NCBI GenBank assembly: GCA_001898645.1 | Contig: MKUQ01000027.1 | Span: 1-64,000, forward strand | From: Burkholderiales bacterium 70-64 | GTDB taxonomy: Bacteria > Pseudomonadota > Gammaproteobacteria > Burkholderiales > Burkholderiaceae_E | Length of the DNA: 64,000 bases | Direction of reading: 5' to 3' | Shown here: positions 17,032 through 26,136 of the stretch, one piece after another | Numbering within the stretch: position 1 is the stretch's first letter | How the letters are laid out: each line of letters starts with the position of its first letter | Position numbers and translations under genes: made by a program | Notes under the pieces: generated by a model | Told to the model about the DNA's origin: nothing | Seen by the model: the letters and a program-made list of their open reading frames with translations, nothing else | The model's database searches: none

Positions 17032-17131
17032 TTTCCATGGTCGCCGAGGCTGCGTATCGATCCCGGCCGCTCCGTGGGTTTCCGAAGGCGGCGCCTTTCC
17101 GTAGAGAGAAGGCGCCCTCCCAGAGAGAATC
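17032..17131 (+). promoter_or_regulatory. rplM mRNA leader with hairpin before the ribosome site
   Basis: GGCGCCTT (17090–17097) pairs perfectly with AAGGCGCC (17109–17116), ending 15 bases before the ATG. In E. coli the L13–S9 operon is repressed by L13 at the rplM leader, so this hairpin is a candidate autoregulatory site. I inferred this by position; the binding determinants are not known to me in this lineage. Confidence 0.4.
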
Positions 17132-17560
17132 ATGAAGACCTTTTCTGCCAAGCCGCACGAGGTGAAGCGCGACTGGTTCGTGGTCGACGCCTCCGACAAG
17201 GTGCTGGGGCGTCTGGCCGCCGAGATCGCGCATCGCCTGCGGGGCAAGCACAAGCCCGAATTCACGCCGCACGTGGATACCGGCGACTTCATCGTCGTGG
17301 TCAATGCCGCGAAGATACGCGTCACCGGCAACAAGGCCGAAGGCAAGAAGTACTATCGGCACAGCGGCTATCCCGGGGGCGTGAGCGAGACCACCTTCGC
17401 CAAGATGCAGGGGCGCTTCCCCGGCCGTGCGCTGGAGAAGGCGGTAAAGGGCATGCTGCCCAAGGGCCCGCTGGGCTATGCGATGATCAAGAAGCTCAAG
17501 GTATACGCGGAGGCCACGCATCCGCACGCGGCGCAACAGCCGAAGGCTCTGGAGGTCTGA
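17132..17560 (+). CDS. rplM: 50S ribosomal protein L13
   Basis: A 142-residue protein of normal length and sequence for L13, an early-assembly 50S protein. It begins [20 protein letters not shown] and contains the conserved [22 protein letters not shown] and [11 protein letters not shown] stretches. It is the first gene of the conserved two-gene L13–S9 operon and has a clear promoter and leader. The next gene starts four bases after its stop. Confidence 0.98.
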   Translation: MKTFSAKPHEVKRDWFVVDASDKVLGRLAAEIAHRLRGKHKPEFTPHVDTGDFIVVVNAAKIRVTGNKAEGKKYYRHSGYPGGVSETTFAKMQGRFPGRALEKAVKGMLPKGPLGYAMIKKLKVYAEATHPHAAQQPKALEV

Positions 17561-17564
17561 CCCG

Positions 17565-17957
17565 ATGATCGGCGATTACTACTACGGCACCGGCCGGCGC
17601 AAGACTTCCGTCGCGCGGGTGTTCCTCAAGCGCGGCACCGGCAAGGTGGTGGTCAACGGCAAGCCGCTCGACGACTACTTCGCGCGCGAAACCGGCCGCA
17701 TGGTGGTACGCCAGCCGCTGGACCTCACCGACAACCTGCAATCGTTCGACATCATGGTCAACGTCTCCGGCGGCGGTGAATCGGGCCAGGCCGGGGCGGT
17801 GCGTCACGGCATCACGCGCGCGCTGATCGACTACGACGCGGCGCTCAAGCCGTCGCTCTCCGGCGCCGGGCTGGTCACGCGCGACGCGCGCGAGGTCGAG
17901 CGCAAGAAGGTCGGCTTCCACAAGGCGCGACGCCGCAAACAGTTCTCGAAGCGCTGA
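17565..17957 (+). CDS. rpsI: 30S ribosomal protein S9
   Basis: A 130-residue S9 protein. [15 protein letters not shown] marks the N-terminus and the conserved tail [17 protein letters not shown] reaches the ribosomal P site. The ribosome site GGAGG lies in the last codons of rplM, so translation is coupled. An intrinsic terminator follows 29 bases after the stop. Confidence 0.98.
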   Translation: MIGDYYYGTGRRKTSVARVFLKRGTGKVVVNGKPLDDYFARETGRMVVRQPLDLTDNLQSFDIMVNVSGGGESGQAGAVRHGITRALIDYDAALKPSLSGAGLVTRDAREVERKKVGFHKARRRKQFSKR

Positions 17958-17985
17958 TCCGCGCAGTCACGCACGCTTCGAGAAC

Positions 17986-18011
17986 AGGCCGCCGGCAAGG
18001 CGGCCTTTTTT
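17986..18011 (+). terminator. Intrinsic terminator of rplM–rpsI
   Basis: AGGCCGCC (17986–17993) pairs with GGCGGCCT (17999–18006) around a five-base loop and is followed by a T run to 18011. Confidence 0.92.
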
Positions 18012-18033
18012 CTGTCCCGTCGCCGTCGCGCGC

Positions 18034-18071
18034 ACGAGGGGAGTCGCACCGTAGTACGAGGGGAGCCGCAC
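18034..18071 (+). repeat. Direct duplication of the argC ribosome-binding region
   Basis: The 16-base unit ACGAGGGGAGYCGCAC occurs at 18034–18049 and 18056–18071 with one mismatch, a 22-base period. The second copy ends directly before the argC ATG and carries its Shine-Dalgarno sequence; the first is a spare copy upstream. Confidence 0.8.
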
Positions 18072-19133
18072 ATGATCAGGATCGGAATCGTCGGGGGCAC
18101 GGGATACACCGGGGTGGAGCTGCTCAGGCTGCTGGCCCAGCATCCGCAGTCCGAGCTGGTGGCGATCACCTCGCGCAAGGAAGCCGGCATGCCGGTGGCC
18201 GAGATGTTCCCGTCGCTGCGCGGGCACGTGGATCTGGCCTTCTGCGAGCCAGCCGAAGCTCCTCTCTCGCGCTGCGACGTGGTGTTCTTCGCCACGCCGC
18301 ACGGCGTGGCCATGTCGCAGGCGCGCGAGCTGCTCGCCGCGGACGTGCGGGTGATCGACCTGGCCGCCGACTTCCGGCTGAAGGACCCCGCCGAGTTCGA
18401 GCGCTGGTACAAGATGCCGCATGCCTGCCCTGATCTCCTCGCCGAGGCGGTCTACGGCCTGCCCGAGATCAATCGCGAAGCGATCCGCACCGCGCGCGTG
18501 GTCGGCCTGCCGGGGTGCTATCCCACCTCGGTGCAGCTCGGCTTCCTGCCGCTGCTCGACCCGGCCGCGGCGGCCGCGGCCGGCGGCGACATCGTCGAGC
18601 GCGACAGCCTGATCGCCGACTGCAAGTCGGGTGTCTCGGGGGCCGGCCGCAAGGCCGAGGTGCATACGCTGCTGGCCGAGGCGTCCGACAACTTCAAGGC
18701 CTACGGCGTGGCCGGCCACCGGCACCTGCCCGAGACGCGCCAGGGACTGGCGGCGATCGCCGGCAAGCCGGTCGGCCTGGTCTTCACGCCTCATCTGGTG
18801 CCGATGATCCGCGGCATCCATTCGACCCTCTATGCCCGCCTGACGCCGGCCGGACGCAAGCTCGACCTGCAGGCGCTCTACGAACGGCGCTACGCGAACG
18901 AGCCTTTCGTCGACGTGATGCCGCCCGGCTCGACGCCGGAAACGCGCTCGGTGCGCGCCTCCAACGTCGCACGCATCGCCGTGCACCGGCCGCCCGACAG
19001 CCAGCTCGCGATGGTGCTGGTGGTTGAGGACAACCTGGTCAAGGGGGCCTCGGGGCAGGGGGTTCAGGCGATGAACATCATGTTCGGGCTGCCGGAAGGC
19101 ACCGGACTGGGGCAGGTACCGGTGCTACCCTAA
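18072..19133 (+). CDS. argC: N-acetyl-gamma-glutamyl-phosphate reductase
   Basis: A 353-residue NADPH-dependent reductase of the arginine pathway. The Rossmann motif [18 protein letters not shown] is at the N-terminus, the catalytic cysteine is in [15 protein letters not shown], and AGHRHLPE carries the supporting histidine. [18 protein letters not shown] completes the family signature. Length is normal for the type 1 form. It is read alone from a duplicated ribosome site and is followed closely by the DUF6776 gene. Confidence 0.97.
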   Translation: MIRIGIVGGTGYTGVELLRLLAQHPQSELVAITSRKEAGMPVAEMFPSLRGHVDLAFCEPAEAPLSRCDVVFFATPHGVAMSQARELLAADVRVIDLAADFRLKDPAEFERWYKMPHACPDLLAEAVYGLPEINREAIRTARVVGLPGCYPTSVQLGFLPLLDPAAAAAAGGDIVERDSLIADCKSGVSGAGRKAEVHTLLAEASDNFKAYGVAGHRHLPETRQGLAAIAGKPVGLVFTPHLVPMIRGIHSTLYARLTPAGRKLDLQALYERRYANEPFVDVMPPGSTPETRSVRASNVARIAVHRPPDSQLAMVLVVEDNLVKGASGQGVQAMNIMFGLPEGTGLGQVPVLP

Positions 19134-19137
19134 GCCG

Positions 19138-19878
19138 GTGAAATGGAAGCTGCTGGCGCGCCGCCTGTCGGTGAGCGCACCCCGGATGGCCGTCCGCCGC
19201 TACGTGCCCTGGCCCGTGCGGCTGCTCACCCTCGCGCTGGCGGCTGCCATCGGCGCGGGTGCGGGCCTGTGGCTGTGGCGCACGGTGCTCGATCGCAATG
19301 CCGCGAGCCGGGCGCAGTTGGCGGCGCAGGTGGGCGAACTGCGCGCCCGGTTGGCCGAGGAGAGCGGCGAGCGCGAACGCCTGGCGGCACGTCTGGTCGC
19401 GGGCGATAGCGCCCTGCGCGTCGACGAGGCTGCCGCCGAGCGCCTGGCGCAGCAGCTCAAGGCGCTCGAGGCCGAGAACGCCGAGTTGAAATCCGACCTG
19501 GCCTACCTCGAGAGCCTGCTGCCTGCCGGCGACGAGCGGGGCCCGGTGGCCGTTCGTCGGTTCGAGGTCCGGCCCGACAGCAGCGATTCCGGCCGGATGC
19601 GCTATCGTGCCCTGGTGATGCAGACCGGACGCGGCGACCGGGTCTTCACCGGTTCGCTGCAACTGGTGGTCACCACCGCGCAGGACGGGCGCACCGCTAC
19701 GTTCACGCTGCCCGAGGCGGGTGCGGCCGAGGCGCGCGAGCGCATGCAGCTGTCGTTCCGGCGCCTGCTGCGCGTGCAGGGGCGCTTCGACGTGCCGCGG
19801 GGCGCGACGGTGAAGTCGGTCGAGCTGCGCGTGCTCGAGCGTGGGGCGGTGCGGGCCCGCCAGTCCGTGGCGATGTGA
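19138..19878 (+). CDS. Membrane-anchored coiled-coil protein (DUF6776-like)
   Basis: A 246-residue protein starting at GTG 19138, four bases after argC. A basic N-terminus is followed by one membrane helix (about residues 28–50), then a coiled coil (about 55–125) rich in Glu, Ala, Leu and Arg, then a beta-rich domain of about 110 residues. The topology suggests a periplasmic domain held by a single anchor. It matches what I know as DUF6776, which in betaproteobacteria travels with bactofilin and erpA. A role in envelope or cell-shape scaffolding is inferred from that company only. Confidence 0.7.
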   Translation: MKWKLLARRLSVSAPRMAVRRYVPWPVRLLTLALAAAIGAGAGLWLWRTVLDRNAASRAQLAAQVGELRARLAEESGERERLAARLVAGDSALRVDEAAAERLAQQLKALEAENAELKSDLAYLESLLPAGDERGPVAVRRFEVRPDSSDSGRMRYRALVMQTGRGDRVFTGSLQLVVTTAQDGRTATFTLPEAGAAEARERMQLSFRRLLRVQGRFDVPRGATVKSVELRVLERGAVRARQSVAM

Positions 19879-19919
19879 GCCGCGCCGTGCGCTCCCGGGC
19901 CCGCAAGAGGGAGGACACG

Positions 19920-20321
19920 ATGTTCGGCAGGAAGAAAACCACTCCCGGTACCATCGACTGCCTGATCGGCGCAGGCACCGCGGTGCGCGGCGACATCCGC
20001 TTCAAGGGCGGGCTGCGCATCGACGGCAGCGTGTGCGGCAGCGTGATCGCCGAGGACGGCGCGCCCAGCATGCTGGTGCTCTCGGAAAGCGCGCGCATCG
20101 AGGGGGAGGTGCGCGCCGCGCACCTGGTCGTCAACGGCACCATCGTCGGCCCGGTGCAGGCCGACGAGCTGCTCGAGCTGCAGCCCAAGGCGCAGGTGAC
20201 CGGCGAGATCCGCTATCGGGCCATCGAGATGCACCACGGCGCGGTGCTCGACGGATCGCTCGCGCACCTGGGCGAAGGCCGCGCCGGCCAACGGCTCGAG
20301 CTGGCTGCCAGCAACGAATGA
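19920..20321 (+). CDS. Bactofilin family cytoskeletal protein
   Basis: A 133-residue bactofilin. The N-terminal tail is short and basic, and residues 15–115 form the repetitive beta-helix with regularly spaced glycine and hydrophobic positions ([18 protein letters not shown] and so on). Bactofilins polymerise without nucleotide into membrane-bound filaments that localise cell-wall enzymes. The ATG at 19920 has GGGAGG seven bases upstream; an in-frame ATG 45 bases earlier would add residues atypical of the family. The M23 peptidase further downstream on the other strand is the sort of partner bactofilins have elsewhere. Confidence 0.92.
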   Translation: MFGRKKTTPGTIDCLIGAGTAVRGDIRFKGGLRIDGSVCGSVIAEDGAPSMLVLSESARIEGEVRAAHLVVNGTIVGPVQADELLELQPKAQVTGEIRYRAIEMHHGAVLDGSLAHLGEGRAGQRLELAASNE

Positions 20322-20382
20322 CCCCCCTGTAGCGCGGGTTTCGGCGCCCGCCTACAATATCCACCTCACGGAGGTTACTTTC

Positions 20383-20730
20383 ATGAGCGCTGTCGCCGAG
20401 ATGCCCGCCCCGCTGCTGTTCACCGACAGTGCGGCCGCCAAGGTCAAGCAGTTGATCGACGAAGAGGGCAACCCGGCCCTGAAGCTGCGCGTGTTCGTGC
20501 AGGGCGGTGGCTGTTCCGGTTTCCAGTACGGATTCACCTTCGACGAGGAAACCAACGAGGACGACACCATCATGGAGAAGGGCGGCGTGACGCTGCTCAT
20601 CGACGCGATGAGCTTCCAGTACCTGGTCGGCGCCGAGATCGACTACAAGGAAGACATCCAGGGCGCGCAGTTCGTCATCAAGAACCCCAACGCCAGCAGC
20701 ACCTGCGGTTGCGGGTCCTCGTTCTCCTGA
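20383..20730 (+). CDS. erpA: Iron-sulfur cluster insertion protein ErpA
   Basis: A 115-residue A-type carrier that hands iron-sulfur clusters to apo-enzymes. The three ligand cysteines are Cys44 in [11 protein letters not shown] and Cys108 and Cys110 in the terminal [10 protein letters not shown]. The length and the [10 protein letters not shown] stretch fit ErpA rather than IscA. It stands alone between bactofilin and a convergent anmK. A 122-bp palindromic element begins five bases after its stop codon. Confidence 0.95.
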   Translation: MSAVAEMPAPLLFTDSAAAKVKQLIDEEGNPALKLRVFVQGGGCSGFQYGFTFDEETNEDDTIMEKGGVTLLIDAMSFQYLVGAEIDYKEDIQGAQFVIKNPNASSTCGCGSSFS

Positions 20731-20735
20731 TCAGA

Positions 20736-20857
20736 GAACGTGTGAAGGAACCGTAGCGAGCGGCCCGAGGTCGTGCCGAGAAGCGCAGCCGTACGAGAGT
20801 ACGGCGAGCATCGCAGGCGCGAGATCGGGCCGCGCAGTAGGTTCATTCATACGTTCA
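20736..20857 (-). repeat. 122-bp palindromic element, copy A
   Basis: This copy is in minus orientation between the convergent genes erpA and anmK. Read on the minus strand it begins TGAACGTATGAATGAACC, where the TGA is the anmK stop codon, and ends GGTTCCTTCACACGTTC. It differs from copy C at three of 122 positions. The outer 17-base arms, a middle GCGGCCCGA/TCGGGCCGC helix and an apical GCCGTAC-TCTC-GTACGGC hairpin let the whole element fold on itself. No open frame or transposase is associated. Confidence 0.95.
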
Positions 20858-21973
20858 GCACCGCGGTTCGGACAGAACGCCAAGCACCCGTGGGCCGCGC
20901 GCACCGGTGACCGAAGCCAGGTTGCCGGGCGCGCCGTCGACGCGCTGCGCGGCCAGCCACGCGAAGGCGGCCGCTTCCACTGCCTGCGGGTCGATTCCCG
21001 CTTCCTGCGTCGTCGCCACCGGCGCGGGCGCGGCATGGGCGGCCAGCCGCTGCACCAGGAAGCCGTTACGCGCCCCGCCTCCGCACACCAGGATGCGCTC
21101 GGCCCCGTAGTCACGGCAGGCGCGCGCCACGCTGACGGCGGTCAGCTCGACCAGCGTAGCCTGCACGTCGCGCGGCGCGACCGGCGCGTGCCGGCCGAGC
21201 GCGCGCTCCAGCCAGAGCGCTCCGAACAGCTCGCGCCCGGTGCTCTTGGGCGGCGCCCGCCCGAACCACGGATCGGCCAGCAGGCTGTCGAGCAGGGCCG
21301 CGTCGATCCGGCCGCCGCGCGCCCACCGGCCGTCGTCGTCGTAGTCGCTCCCCGTGTGGCTGCGACACCAGTGATCGAGCAGCAGGTTGGACGGACCGGT
21401 GTCATAGCCGAGCACCGGCTCGCCGGCGCATGCGCCCGGCGGCAGCAGGCTCACGTTGGCGATGCCGCCGAGGTTCACGACGGCCCGCCGCTCGCTCGGG
21501 TGGCGGAACATCTGCGCGTGGAAGGCCGGCACCAGCGGGGCGCCCTGGCCTCCGGCGGCGACGTCGGCCGCACGCAGGTCGGAGACCACGGCGATGCCGC
21601 AGGTCTCGGCGAGTCGCGCCGGGTTGAGCAGTTGCAGGGTGTAGCCCAGGTCCGGACGATGGCGCACGGTCTGGCCGTGCGCGCCTACGGCAACGATGTC
21701 CGCCGCGGCGCATCCGGCCCGGGCCAGGAGGTCGGCCACGACCGCCGCGTACGCGTCGGCGAGGCGGTTGGCCGCCACCGCGGCACGCGCCAGCTCGTCG
21801 TGGCCCGGGGCCTGCAGCGCGATGAATTCCTGGCGCAGGTCGGCCTCCAGCGGCCGGCTGGCGAAGGCGGCGGTGCGGATGGGCTGCGCGGTCCGCTCCG
21901 GGGCGAGCTCGAGGAGGGCTGCGTCGACCGCGTCGAGGCTGGTCCCCGACATGAGGCCGATGAACCGGCGCAC
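20855..21973 (-). CDS. anmK: Anhydro-N-acetylmuramic acid kinase
   Basis: A 372-residue kinase that phosphorylates and opens 1,6-anhydro-MurNAc in peptidoglycan recycling. The N-terminal FIGLMSGTSLDAVDAALLE is the ATP/sugar signature, with GHDEL and AVGAHGQTVRHRP following, and VLGYDTGPSNLLLD and VCGGGARNGFLVQRLA later. Length is typical. The last codons and stop are the first bases of a 122-bp palindromic element. The upstream M23 peptidase gene on the same strand is 26 bases away, so the pair is likely cotranscribed. Confidence 0.96.
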   Translation of the reverse strand: MRRFIGLMSGTSLDAVDAALLELAPERTAQPIRTAAFASRPLEADLRQEFIALQAPGHDELARAAVAANRLADAYAAVVADLLARAGCAAADIVAVGAHGQTVRHRPDLGYTLQLLNPARLAETCGIAVVSDLRAADVAAGGQGAPLVPAFHAQMFRHPSERRAVVNLGGIANVSLLPPGACAGEPVLGYDTGPSNLLLDHWCRSHTGSDYDDDGRWARGGRIDAALLDSLLADPWFGRAPPKSTGRELFGALWLERALGRHAPVAPRDVQATLVELTAVSVARACRDYGAERILVCGGGARNGFLVQRLAAHAAPAPVATTQEAGIDPQAVEAAAFAWLAAQRVDGAPGNLASVTGARGPRVLGVLSEPRC

Positions 21974-21998
21974 GGCGGGGCCTGCCCGTGCGATGCCG

Positions 21999-23345
21999 CT
22001 ACTCGAAGCGGGCTGCCAGCTGCAGGCCGTCGAGCTGCGCGATCCGCGTGCGCAGGCCGGCGGTCTGCTCCAGGAAGCGCGTGCGTTCGGCGGCGTCGAG
22101 CGGCGTCGAGGCCGGCATCGCTACCGAGATCGGGTCGACCTGCTCACCGTTGACGATGAACTCGTAGTGCAGGTGCGGGCCGGTCGCCCACCCGGTGGAG
22201 CCGACGAAGCCGATCACCTCGCCCTGGGCCACCTTGGTGCCCACCGAGAGGCCGGACGCGAACTCGCTCAGGTGCGCATAGAGCGTGGAGATGCCGTTGC
22301 GATGGTGCACCACGATCATGTTGCCGTAGCCGCGCTGCTGGCCGACGAAATCGACGATCCCGTCGCCGGAGCTGCGTACCTTGGTGCCGGTGGGCGCCGC
22401 AAAATCGACCCCCTTGTGCTCGCGCGTGTACTTCAGGATCGGGTGCATGCGCGCGTTGCTGAAGCCCGAGGAGATGCGGCTGAATTCGACCGGATGGCGC
22501 AGGAACGGCTTGCGCAGGCTGCGCCCGTCGAAGCGGAAGTATCCGCCGTGCTCGTCGGCGTCGGCGTTCGCGTCGCGGTCGAACCAGACCGCTTCATGGC
22601 GCTTGCCGGCGTTGGCGAACTCCAGGGCGAGGATGCGGCTGACCACGGGCGGATCCAGGCTGTCGGCCTCGCGCACCAGCTCGTAGACCACGCGCAGCGT
22701 GTCGCCGCGGCGCAGGTCGTGGTTGAAATCGACCTCGCCGTCGAGGATGTCGGCCACCTGCGTGGCCACCGATTCAGGGATGCCCGCGGCGTCGGTGGCG
22801 GCGAACAGCGACGAGCGCACCTCGGCCACGCCTATCGCCACCTGGCGCTCCAGCGCCGCCGGCTCCTCGACGGCCTGCAGCCGGTTGTCGTCGTCGCGGC
22901 GGATGGTCAGGCGCACGGGCGGCTGAGCGGCATCGGGAGCGAGGCTGCCGTAGCGATACTGCAGGACGCGCACCCGACCGGCGGCGTCGATGCCGGCGGT
23001 CACGGTGCGGCCGGGCTGCAACTGGAGGAGCTTGCGCGCCCTGGGGTCGGCGGCGACGAACTTGTGGAACTCGCTGTCGTTGACCCCGAGGCGGTCCAGC
23101 AGCGAGGCGAGCGTTTCGCCGCGCTGGATCCGCTGCGACTGCACGAAGGCCTCGGGGCGCTCGCCGGGGCGGCGCGCCGGCTCGGCCTGCACGGCGACGG
23201 CTACCGGCTCGATCACGAACTGCATCAGCGGCGGCGGCACATCGCGCAGCGGCGCCGTGCCGAAGGCCGTGACCGCGGCCAGGGCGAGCGTCACGGCGAC
23301 CGCTGCCGCCACCTTGGGGAAGCTGGGACGGGGCAACTGGTTCAT
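21999..23345 (-). CDS. M23 family peptidoglycan endopeptidase
   Basis: A 448-residue LytM-type metallopeptidase that cleaves peptide cross-links in the cell wall. Residues 12–32 form a signal anchor. A LysM/OapA-like region sits around IQRGETLASLLDRLGV, and the catalytic domain begins near residue 290. Zinc ligands are in HPILKYTREHKGVDFAAPTG and GPHLHYEF, with the base in YGNMIVVHHRNG. It resembles MepM/YebA. The gene lies divergent to tyrS and upstream of anmK, a usual order in betaproteobacteria. The bactofilin nearby could direct it, by analogy only. Confidence 0.92.
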   Translation of the reverse strand: MNQLPRPSFPKVAAAVAVTLALAAVTAFGTAPLRDVPPPLMQFVIEPVAVAVQAEPARRPGERPEAFVQSQRIQRGETLASLLDRLGVNDSEFHKFVAADPRARKLLQLQPGRTVTAGIDAAGRVRVLQYRYGSLAPDAAQPPVRLTIRRDDDNRLQAVEEPAALERQVAIGVAEVRSSLFAATDAAGIPESVATQVADILDGEVDFNHDLRRGDTLRVVYELVREADSLDPPVVSRILALEFANAGKRHEAVWFDRDANADADEHGGYFRFDGRSLRKPFLRHPVEFSRISSGFSNARMHPILKYTREHKGVDFAAPTGTKVRSSGDGIVDFVGQQRGYGNMIVVHHRNGISTLYAHLSEFASGLSVGTKVAQGEVIGFVGSTGWATGPHLHYEFIVNGEQVDPISVAMPASTPLDAAERTRFLEQTAGLRTRIAQLDGLQLAARFE

Positions 23346-23536
23346 CGGGTGGCGGATCCGTCCGGTTGGTGGTTCTTGCTGGGCGCTCGTGCGGCTCGGC
23401 CGCGAGCGCGGGCCCCTCGGCTAGAATCTGACCCTTCGGCCCGGCGCGCAGCGATGTGCTGCCCGGGCGGCTCGCCCGGCGGATCCGGCAGGATGGGGCG
23501 CATTCTAACGGAACATTCCAGGAAACCTGTCACGAA

Positions 23537-24787
23537 ATGGAGATGGACGGCGGCAAGGCCCCGACGGGGGCGGTTTCGGAGCGCATCCGGGAGGCGCTGG
23601 CGATCACCCTGCGCGGCTGCGAGGAGCTGCTGGTCGAGTCCGAGTGGCTGGCCAAGCTGGCGCGCAGCGAGGCCGCCGGGACGCCGCTGCGCATCAAGCT
23701 GGGGCTGGACCCGACCGCCCCCGACCTGCACCTCGGCCATACCGTGGTGCTGAACAAGATGCGTCAGCTCCAGGATCTCGGCCACACGGTGATCTTCCTG
23801 ATCGGCGACTTCACCGCCATGATCGGCGACCCCTCGGGGCGCAACACTACCCGGCCACCGCTCACGCGCGAGCAGATCGAGGCCAACGCCCGCACCTATT
23901 TCCAGCAGGCCAGCCTGGTGCTCGATCCGGCGCGCACCGAGATCCGCTACAACTCCGAATGGTCCGATCCGCTCGGTGCGCGCGGCATGATCCAGCTGGC
24001 CGCGCGCTACACGCTGGCCCGCATGATGGAGCGCGACGACTTCACCCGGCGCTTCCGCGCCGGGCACCCGATCTCGGTGCACGAGCTGCTCTATCCGCTG
24101 ATGCAGGGCTACGACTCGGTGGCGTTGAAGGCCGACATCGAGCTCGGCGGCACCGACCAGAAATTCAACCTGCTGGTGGGCCGCGAGCTGCAGCGCGAGT
24201 ACGGGCAGGAGGCGCAATGCATCCTGACCATGCCGCTGCTGGTGGGCCTGGACGGCGTCGAGAAGATGTCGAAGTCGAAGAACAACTACGTCGGCATCAC
24301 CGATGCGCCGGACGAGATGTTCGGCAAGCTGATGTCGATCTCCGACGTGCTGATGTGGCGCTACTTCGAGCTGCTGTCGTTTCGCCCGATGGCGGCCATC
24401 GAAGTCCTGCGCGCCGAGTGCGAGGCGGGGCGCAATCCGCGCGACGCGAAGGTGATGCTGGCGCAGGAGATCGTCGAGCGCTTCCATTCGCGCGCGGCCG
24501 CCGAGGCCGCGCTGGCGCGGTTCGAGGCGCGCTTTCGCCAGGGGGCCCTGCCCGAGGATATGCCCGAGCAGGTGCTGCACGGCGCGCCGATACCGGTCGC
24601 CCAGTTGCTCAAGCAGGCGCAGCTCGTGCCCTCCACCAGCGAAGCCAACCGCAACATCGACCAGGGCGGCGTGCGCATCGACGGCCAGCGCATCGCCGAC
24701 AAGGGGCTGGAGCTGCCCGCCGGCACCTATGTCGTGCAGGTCGGCAAGCGCCGCTTCGCGCGGGTGACCGTCCGGGCTGCTTCGTGA
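23537..24787 (+). CDS. tyrS: Tyrosine–tRNA ligase
   Basis: A 416-residue class I aminoacyl-tRNA synthetase of the TyrZ-like subgroup. The HIGH motif is HLGH (65–68), KMSKS is at 243–247, and the C-terminal S4 RNA-binding domain contains [19 protein letters not shown]. Tyrosine recognition is seen in [22 protein letters not shown] chose the ATG at 23537; one two codons later is equally possible. The last codons and stop are the first unit of a tandem minisatellite that fills most of the gap to dtd. Confidence 0.95.
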   Translation: MEMDGGKAPTGAVSERIREALAITLRGCEELLVESEWLAKLARSEAAGTPLRIKLGLDPTAPDLHLGHTVVLNKMRQLQDLGHTVIFLIGDFTAMIGDPSGRNTTRPPLTREQIEANARTYFQQASLVLDPARTEIRYNSEWSDPLGARGMIQLAARYTLARMMERDDFTRRFRAGHPISVHELLYPLMQGYDSVALKADIELGGTDQKFNLLVGRELQREYGQEAQCILTMPLLVGLDGVEKMSKSKNNYVGITDAPDEMFGKLMSISDVLMWRYFELLSFRPMAAIEVLRAECEAGRNPRDAKVMLAQEIVERFHSRAAAEAALARFEARFRQGALPEDMPEQVLHGAPIPVAQLLKQAQLVPSTSEANRNIDQGGVRIDGQRIADKGLELPAGTYVVQVGKRRFARVTVRAAS

Positions 24788-24859
24788 AGCGGGCTGCCTC
24801 GTGAGCCGGGTCGCCCCTCATGAGCCGGGCTGACTCATGAGCCGAGCCACCCCGTGAGC
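24773..24859 (+). repeat. Five-unit minisatellite at the tyrS stop codon
   Basis: Five degenerate units of 17, 17, 19, 17 and 17 bases run from 24773 to 24859, with consensus CGGGCTGCCTCGTGAGC. Unit 1 is the last four codons and stop of tyrS; every unit carries a TGA at the same place. The array ends 26 bases before dtd. Confidence 0.85.
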
Positions 24860-24885
24860 CGGGCGGCGCCCGGGGCGGGGCGGCG

Positions 24886-25335
24886 ATGATCGCCCTGCTG
24901 CAGCGCGTGGCCAGCGCCGAGGTGCGCATCGAGGGCGACGTCGTCGGATGCATCGGCCGGGGACTGCTGGTGTTCCTGTGCGCCGAGCGCGGCGATACCG
25001 TCGCCGAGGGCGAACGCCTGCTGCTCAAGGTGCTCGGGCTGCGCTGTTTCGACGATGCGGCCGGGCGCATGAACCGCAGCGTGCAGGACGTGGCCGGCGG
25101 CCTGCTGGTGGTTTCCCAGTTCACGCTGGCGGCCGACACCGGGAGCGGAAACCGGCCGGGGTTCTCGCGCGCGGCCGCGCCCGAGGAGGGCCGGCGCCTG
25201 TACGAGGAGTTCGTCGCGGCCGCGCGCGCCCGCCACCCCGAGGTCGCCGCCGGCCGCTTCGGCGCGCACATGCAGGTCGGCCTGGTGAACGACGGCCCGG
25301 TGACGCTGTGGCTGCGTATTCCCCCACAGCCTTGA
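24886..25335 (+). CDS. dtd: D-aminoacyl-tRNA deacylase
   Basis: A 149-residue DTD proofreading enzyme that hydrolyses D-aminoacyl-tRNA, including D-Tyr-tRNA. The catalytic SQFTLAADT motif and the cross-subunit NDGPVTLWL motif are both intact. It directly follows tyrS, the classic pairing, separated by a minisatellite. The ribosome site is G-rich but weak. D-amino acid metabolism is also represented at the other end of the window by dadA, without sequence evidence of a link. Confidence 0.96.
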   Translation: MIALLQRVASAEVRIEGDVVGCIGRGLLVFLCAERGDTVAEGERLLLKVLGLRCFDDAAGRMNRSVQDVAGGLLVVSQFTLAADTGSGNRPGFSRAAAPEEGRRLYEEFVAAARARHPEVAAGRFGAHMQVGLVNDGPVTLWLRIPPQP

Positions 25336-25459
25336 CCGGCCGCAATTTGCCCCGCGGCGCTTCTGGTCGACAATGCAGGATGTGCCGATGTGTCGCGCCG
25401 TCGCGTCGTCCTGCCCGCGCCGCGATTGCGCGGGCGTGAGCCCCAGGGAGAGCGTTCCG

Positions 25460-26086
25460 ATGAAACTGTTCAGTGAATCCTTCGCCGACGGCCGGCCGAT
25501 TCCGCCGGAGTTCGCCTTCGGGCGCATCGATCCGAAATCGCACGTGGCGCTGTCGTCCAATCGCAATCCGCACCTGGCGTGGTCGGGGGCGCCGGTGGGC
25601 ACCCGCTCGTTCGCCATCATCTGCCATGACATCGACGTGCCCAGCCGCGGCGACGACGTCAACCAGGAAGGCCGCGAAATCCCGGCCACGCTCCCGCGAG
25701 TCGACTTCTTTCACTGGGTGCTGGTCGACCTGCCGGCCGATCTCGACAGCGTGGCTGCCGGCGAGTTCTCCGACAAGGTCACGCCCAAGGGCAAGGCGGG
25801 CCCGGCCACCCGCCACGGCGCGCGCCAGGGCATCAACGACTACACCGCCTGGTTCGCCTCCGACCACGACATGAGCGGCGACTATTACGGCTACGACGGG
25901 CCGTGCCCGCCGTGGAACGACTCCATCGTCCATCGCTACGTGTTCACGGTGTACGCCCTCGACGTCGAGCGCCTGCCGCTGATGGGCCGCTTCGGCGGCG
26001 CCGACGCGCGCAAGGTGATCGCCCACCACCGGCTGGGCGAAGCGTCGATCACCGGCACCTACACCCTCAACCCGAGGCTCGCCTGA
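25460..26086 (+). CDS. YbhB/YbcL family PEBP-like protein
   Basis: A 208-residue phosphatidylethanolamine-binding-like protein of the YbhB/YbcL group. The ligand-pocket motifs LAWSGAPVGTRSFAIICHDID and the later YGYDGPCPPWND and HRYVFTVYALD are present. The start at 25460 follows GGGAGAG; the frame continues upstream without a good start. No signal peptide is seen, so it is probably cytoplasmic. The function of the bacterial family is unclear. The histidine phosphatase gene follows closely, so the two may be cotranscribed. Confidence 0.88.
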   Translation: MKLFSESFADGRPIPPEFAFGRIDPKSHVALSSNRNPHLAWSGAPVGTRSFAIICHDIDVPSRGDDVNQEGREIPATLPRVDFFHWVLVDLPADLDSVAAGEFSDKVTPKGKAGPATRHGARQGINDYTAWFASDHDMSGDYYGYDGPCPPWNDSIVHRYVFTVYALDVERLPLMGRFGGADARKVIAHHRLGEASITGTYTLNPRLA

Positions 26087-26136
26087 AGGAGCGCCGCGCA
26101 GCGGCCGCGGCCCCGCCGGCGCCCACTGCCGGGGCG

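Noticed and set aside
20731-20857. Short proteins suggested by open frames through the 122-bp elements, with similar peptides in several copies
   Set aside because: The similarity follows from the repeated DNA. The frames run through a palindrome, differ in strand and context, and have no ribosome sites.
24773-24859. CRISPR-like array after tyrS
   Set aside because: Units are 17–19 bases, contiguous without unique spacers, and no cas gene is near.
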